Source of the DNA: Brevundimonas sp.
GTDB taxonomy: Bacteria; Pseudomonadota; Alphaproteobacteria; Caulobacterales; Caulobacteraceae
DNA length: 64,000 nucleotides
Assembly (NCBI RefSeq): GCF_027484365.1
Contig: NZ_JAIXTC010000015.1
Coordinates: 109,411-173,410 of the forward strand
Direction: 5' to 3'
Both the position numbers and the translations under genes were made by a program. This document shows positions 62,772 to 64,000 of this stretch, one piece after another. Under the pieces are notes generated by a model, which searched no databases, had not been told where the DNA came from, and saw only the letters and a program-made list of their open reading frames with translations. Positions within the stretch are counted from its first letter, which is position 1. Every line of letters starts with the position of its first letter.

Positions 62772-64000
62772 ATGAAATTGCTCGCGAACATGAAAATCTC
62801 CGCCAAAATCGTCATTCCCCTCATCATTCTGGCTGTCGTGAGCCTCGCGGGAGCGGCCTTAAGCGGCTGGCAGATGAAGCAGATCGACGCCGCCTACAGC
62901 AGGCTGGTCGACGGTGACGGGCTGGCGGCGCTCAAGATGGTCCGCTTGAGCCGGAACCTCCAGCAGATGGGCTACGGCACCTACCAGGTCCTGGTTTACG
63001 ACGGGGCGTCCAGCGAGGCCCGCAGCGCTGCGGATAAGGCCCGCGAGGCCGATGCGAAGATTGTCGAATTGTTCGACGAGGCCGAGGCCGCGGCGCCCTG
63101 GTTGGCGGCAGACCTCGACCCTCTCCGGGCCCCGCTGGTCGAGGTCAGGGCACTGGTGGCGCGCTCCATCGAACTGGGCCTGGCCAACGATTTTGAGGCC
63201 GCCCAGGCGGTCAACCGCGAGATGGACACCAAGATCGCTGCCCTGTCGGCCCAGCTCACCGCCTTCAACGATGCCAGGATCGAGGCGAACGAGGCGGCGT
63301 CCGCCGAACTGACGAACCAGACCAACAGCACCGCCCTGACCCTCCTGATCGCGCTGTTGATCGCGACGGCGGCCGCCCTGGGTGTGGGCATCATGGTGGC
63401 CAGTTCCATCGTCAGGTCGTTGACGGGCATTTCCGACCGCATGCAGCGTCTGGTCGCCGGGGACACGACGATCGAGGTGCCCTGTGCGGCTCGCAAGGAT
63501 GAACTCGGTGCCATGGGAGCGGCCCTGATCATCTTCCGCGACGCTGCGATCGAGAAGACCCGCCTCGAGGCGGAGGGGGCTGCTCTGCGGGGTCAGTCGG
63601 ACGAGGAGCGGGCGCGCAGCCAGCGCGCTGCCGACGCCGCCGCCCGGGAACAGGCGGCCGTGGTGGCCGCTCTCGGCGAGGGGCTGGATCACCTGACGCG
63701 CGGCGATCTGACGTTCAGCATCAGCCAGTCCTTCCCGGAGGACTACGTCAAGCTGAAGGACGACTTCAACGCCGCGATCGGCCAGCTGAAGGACGCCATG
63801 TCGGTGGTGGCGGGCAATGTCTCGGCCATCCGTTCCGGCGCCGGCGAGATCGCCCAGGCCTCGGACGACCTGTCGCGCCGCACCGAGCAGCAGGCCGCCT
63901 CTCTGGAGGAGACCGCCGCCGCCCTGGACGAGATCACCGCCACGGTGAACCGCACGGCCTCGGGCGCGCGTCAGGCCTCGGAGACGGTCCAGGCCGCCAA
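62772..64000 (+). CDS. Methyl-accepting chemotaxis protein, N-terminal 409 codons (runs off the window)
   Basis: From ATG 62772 an open frame continues to the window edge; it is missing from the ORF track because no stop is reached. It begins MKLLANMKISAKIVIPLIILAVVSLAGAALSGW, the first membrane helix, followed by a helical periplasmic sensor (four-helix type, about residues 40-180), a second helix (LLIALLIATAAALGVGIMVASSIV, about 192-216), a HAMP domain, a second HAMP-like region near LTRGDLTFSISQSFPEDYVKLKDDFN, and the start of the signalling coiled coil (LSRRTEQQAASLEETAAALDEITATVNRTASGA). It is divergent from the histidine kinase gene across 259 bases in which I see no other gene. Confidence 0.93.
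   Translation, partial: MKLLANMKISAKIVIPLIILAVVSLAGAALSGWQMKQIDAAYSRLVDGDGLAALKMVRLSRNLQQMGYGTYQVLVYDGASSEARSAADKAREADAKIVELFDEAEAAAPWLAADLDPLRAPLVEVRALVARSIELGLANDFEAAQAVNREMDTKIAALSAQLTAFNDARIEANEAASAELTNQTNSTALTLLIALLIATAAALGVGIMVASSIVRSLTGISDRMQRLVAGDTTIEVPCAARKDELGAMGAALIIFRDAAIEKTRLEAEGAALRGQSDEERARSQRAADAAAREQAAVVAALGEGLDHLTRGDLTFSISQSFPEDYVKLKDDFNAAIGQLKDAMSVVAGNVSAIRSGAGEIAQASDDLSRRTEQQAASLEETAAALDEITATVNRTASGARQASETVQAA

Noticed and set aside
62730-62775. TGGCAT/TGGCAC sequences before the chemotaxis gene resembling a sigma-54 promoter
   Set aside because: The GG-to-GC spacing is 8 or 17 bases rather than the required 10.

Overview
The window looks like a stretch of chromosome from a Caulobacteraceae member, most likely Brevundimonas. 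The basis is very high GC with G/C-rich third codon positions, a gapR (DUF2312) gene, a TacA-like sigma-54 activator, two large TonB receptors, scpAB linked to nagZ and a SPOR protein, and a GANTC (CcrM-type) site cluster. I see no rRNA or tRNA gene, no CRISPR array, no insertion sequence and no phage; nearly everything is ordinary, tightly packed chromosomal coding sequence. The genus call is inference.

Layout. 1-2.6 kb: edge of an envelope polysaccharide locus (partial WecG/TagA-like glycosyltransferase, UDP-glucose dehydrogenase, UDP-glucuronate 4-epimerase-like gene). 2.7-10.6 kb: TMEM43-like membrane protein, UxaA-like hydro-lyase, cytochrome c lipoprotein, PhoK-like alkaline phosphatase, pyruvate kinase, a D12-class adenine methylase and a small membrane protein. 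10.6-12.7 kb: reverse-strand ygfZ-tag-rnhB. 12.8-16.3 kb: GT9 glycosyltransferase, pyrC, tyrA, erpA; five GANTC sites and a 25-bp direct repeat precede pyrC. 16.4-22.0 kb: dgt, SPOR protein, nagZ, scpA, scpB, rpmJ, gapR and a gapR-coupled basic protein with no canonical start codon. 22.0-31 kb: a 640-bp gene-poor gap, then a TonB receptor divergent from a gamma-glutamyltransferase, then a second TonB receptor with a Gly/Met-rich insert. 31-37 kb: TacA-like regulator, DUF4153 protein, DUF1203 protein, M3 oligoendopeptidase, cytochrome oxidase subunit IV. 37.3-42 kb: a proton-translocating transhydrogenase operon (pntAA, pntAB, pntB) with four small extra genes inserted and a compositionally odd gene at its end. 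42-45.8 kb: DUF4160/DUF2442 pair, FAD oxidoreductase, LysR regulator, cysteine synthase. 45.9-48.4 kb: an S9 peptidase broken by one in-frame amber codon. 48.4-59.2 kb: one long reverse-strand operon, tldD (with Tat signal)-tldE-DUF4159-moxR-DUF58-BatA-like-two large membrane proteins. 59.4-64 kb: ECH1-like crotonase, FixJ/FixL-like two-component pair, and the first 409 codons of a methyl-accepting chemotaxis protein that runs off the window and is absent from the ORF track.

The most system-like feature is the tldDE-DUF4159-MoxR-DUF58-Bat operon. A metalloprotease heterodimer with a Tat signal on only one partner is followed directly by a MoxR AAA+/vWA/membrane-scaffold module, which suggests a dedicated route for export, maturation or quality control of envelope proteins. 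Other points worth checking are the GANTC cluster before pyrC, a hairpin over the pntAA ribosome binding site, the small genes inside the pnt operon, the non-canonical start after gapR, and four convergent gene pairs whose stop codons overlap in a shared CTAG or CTAA.
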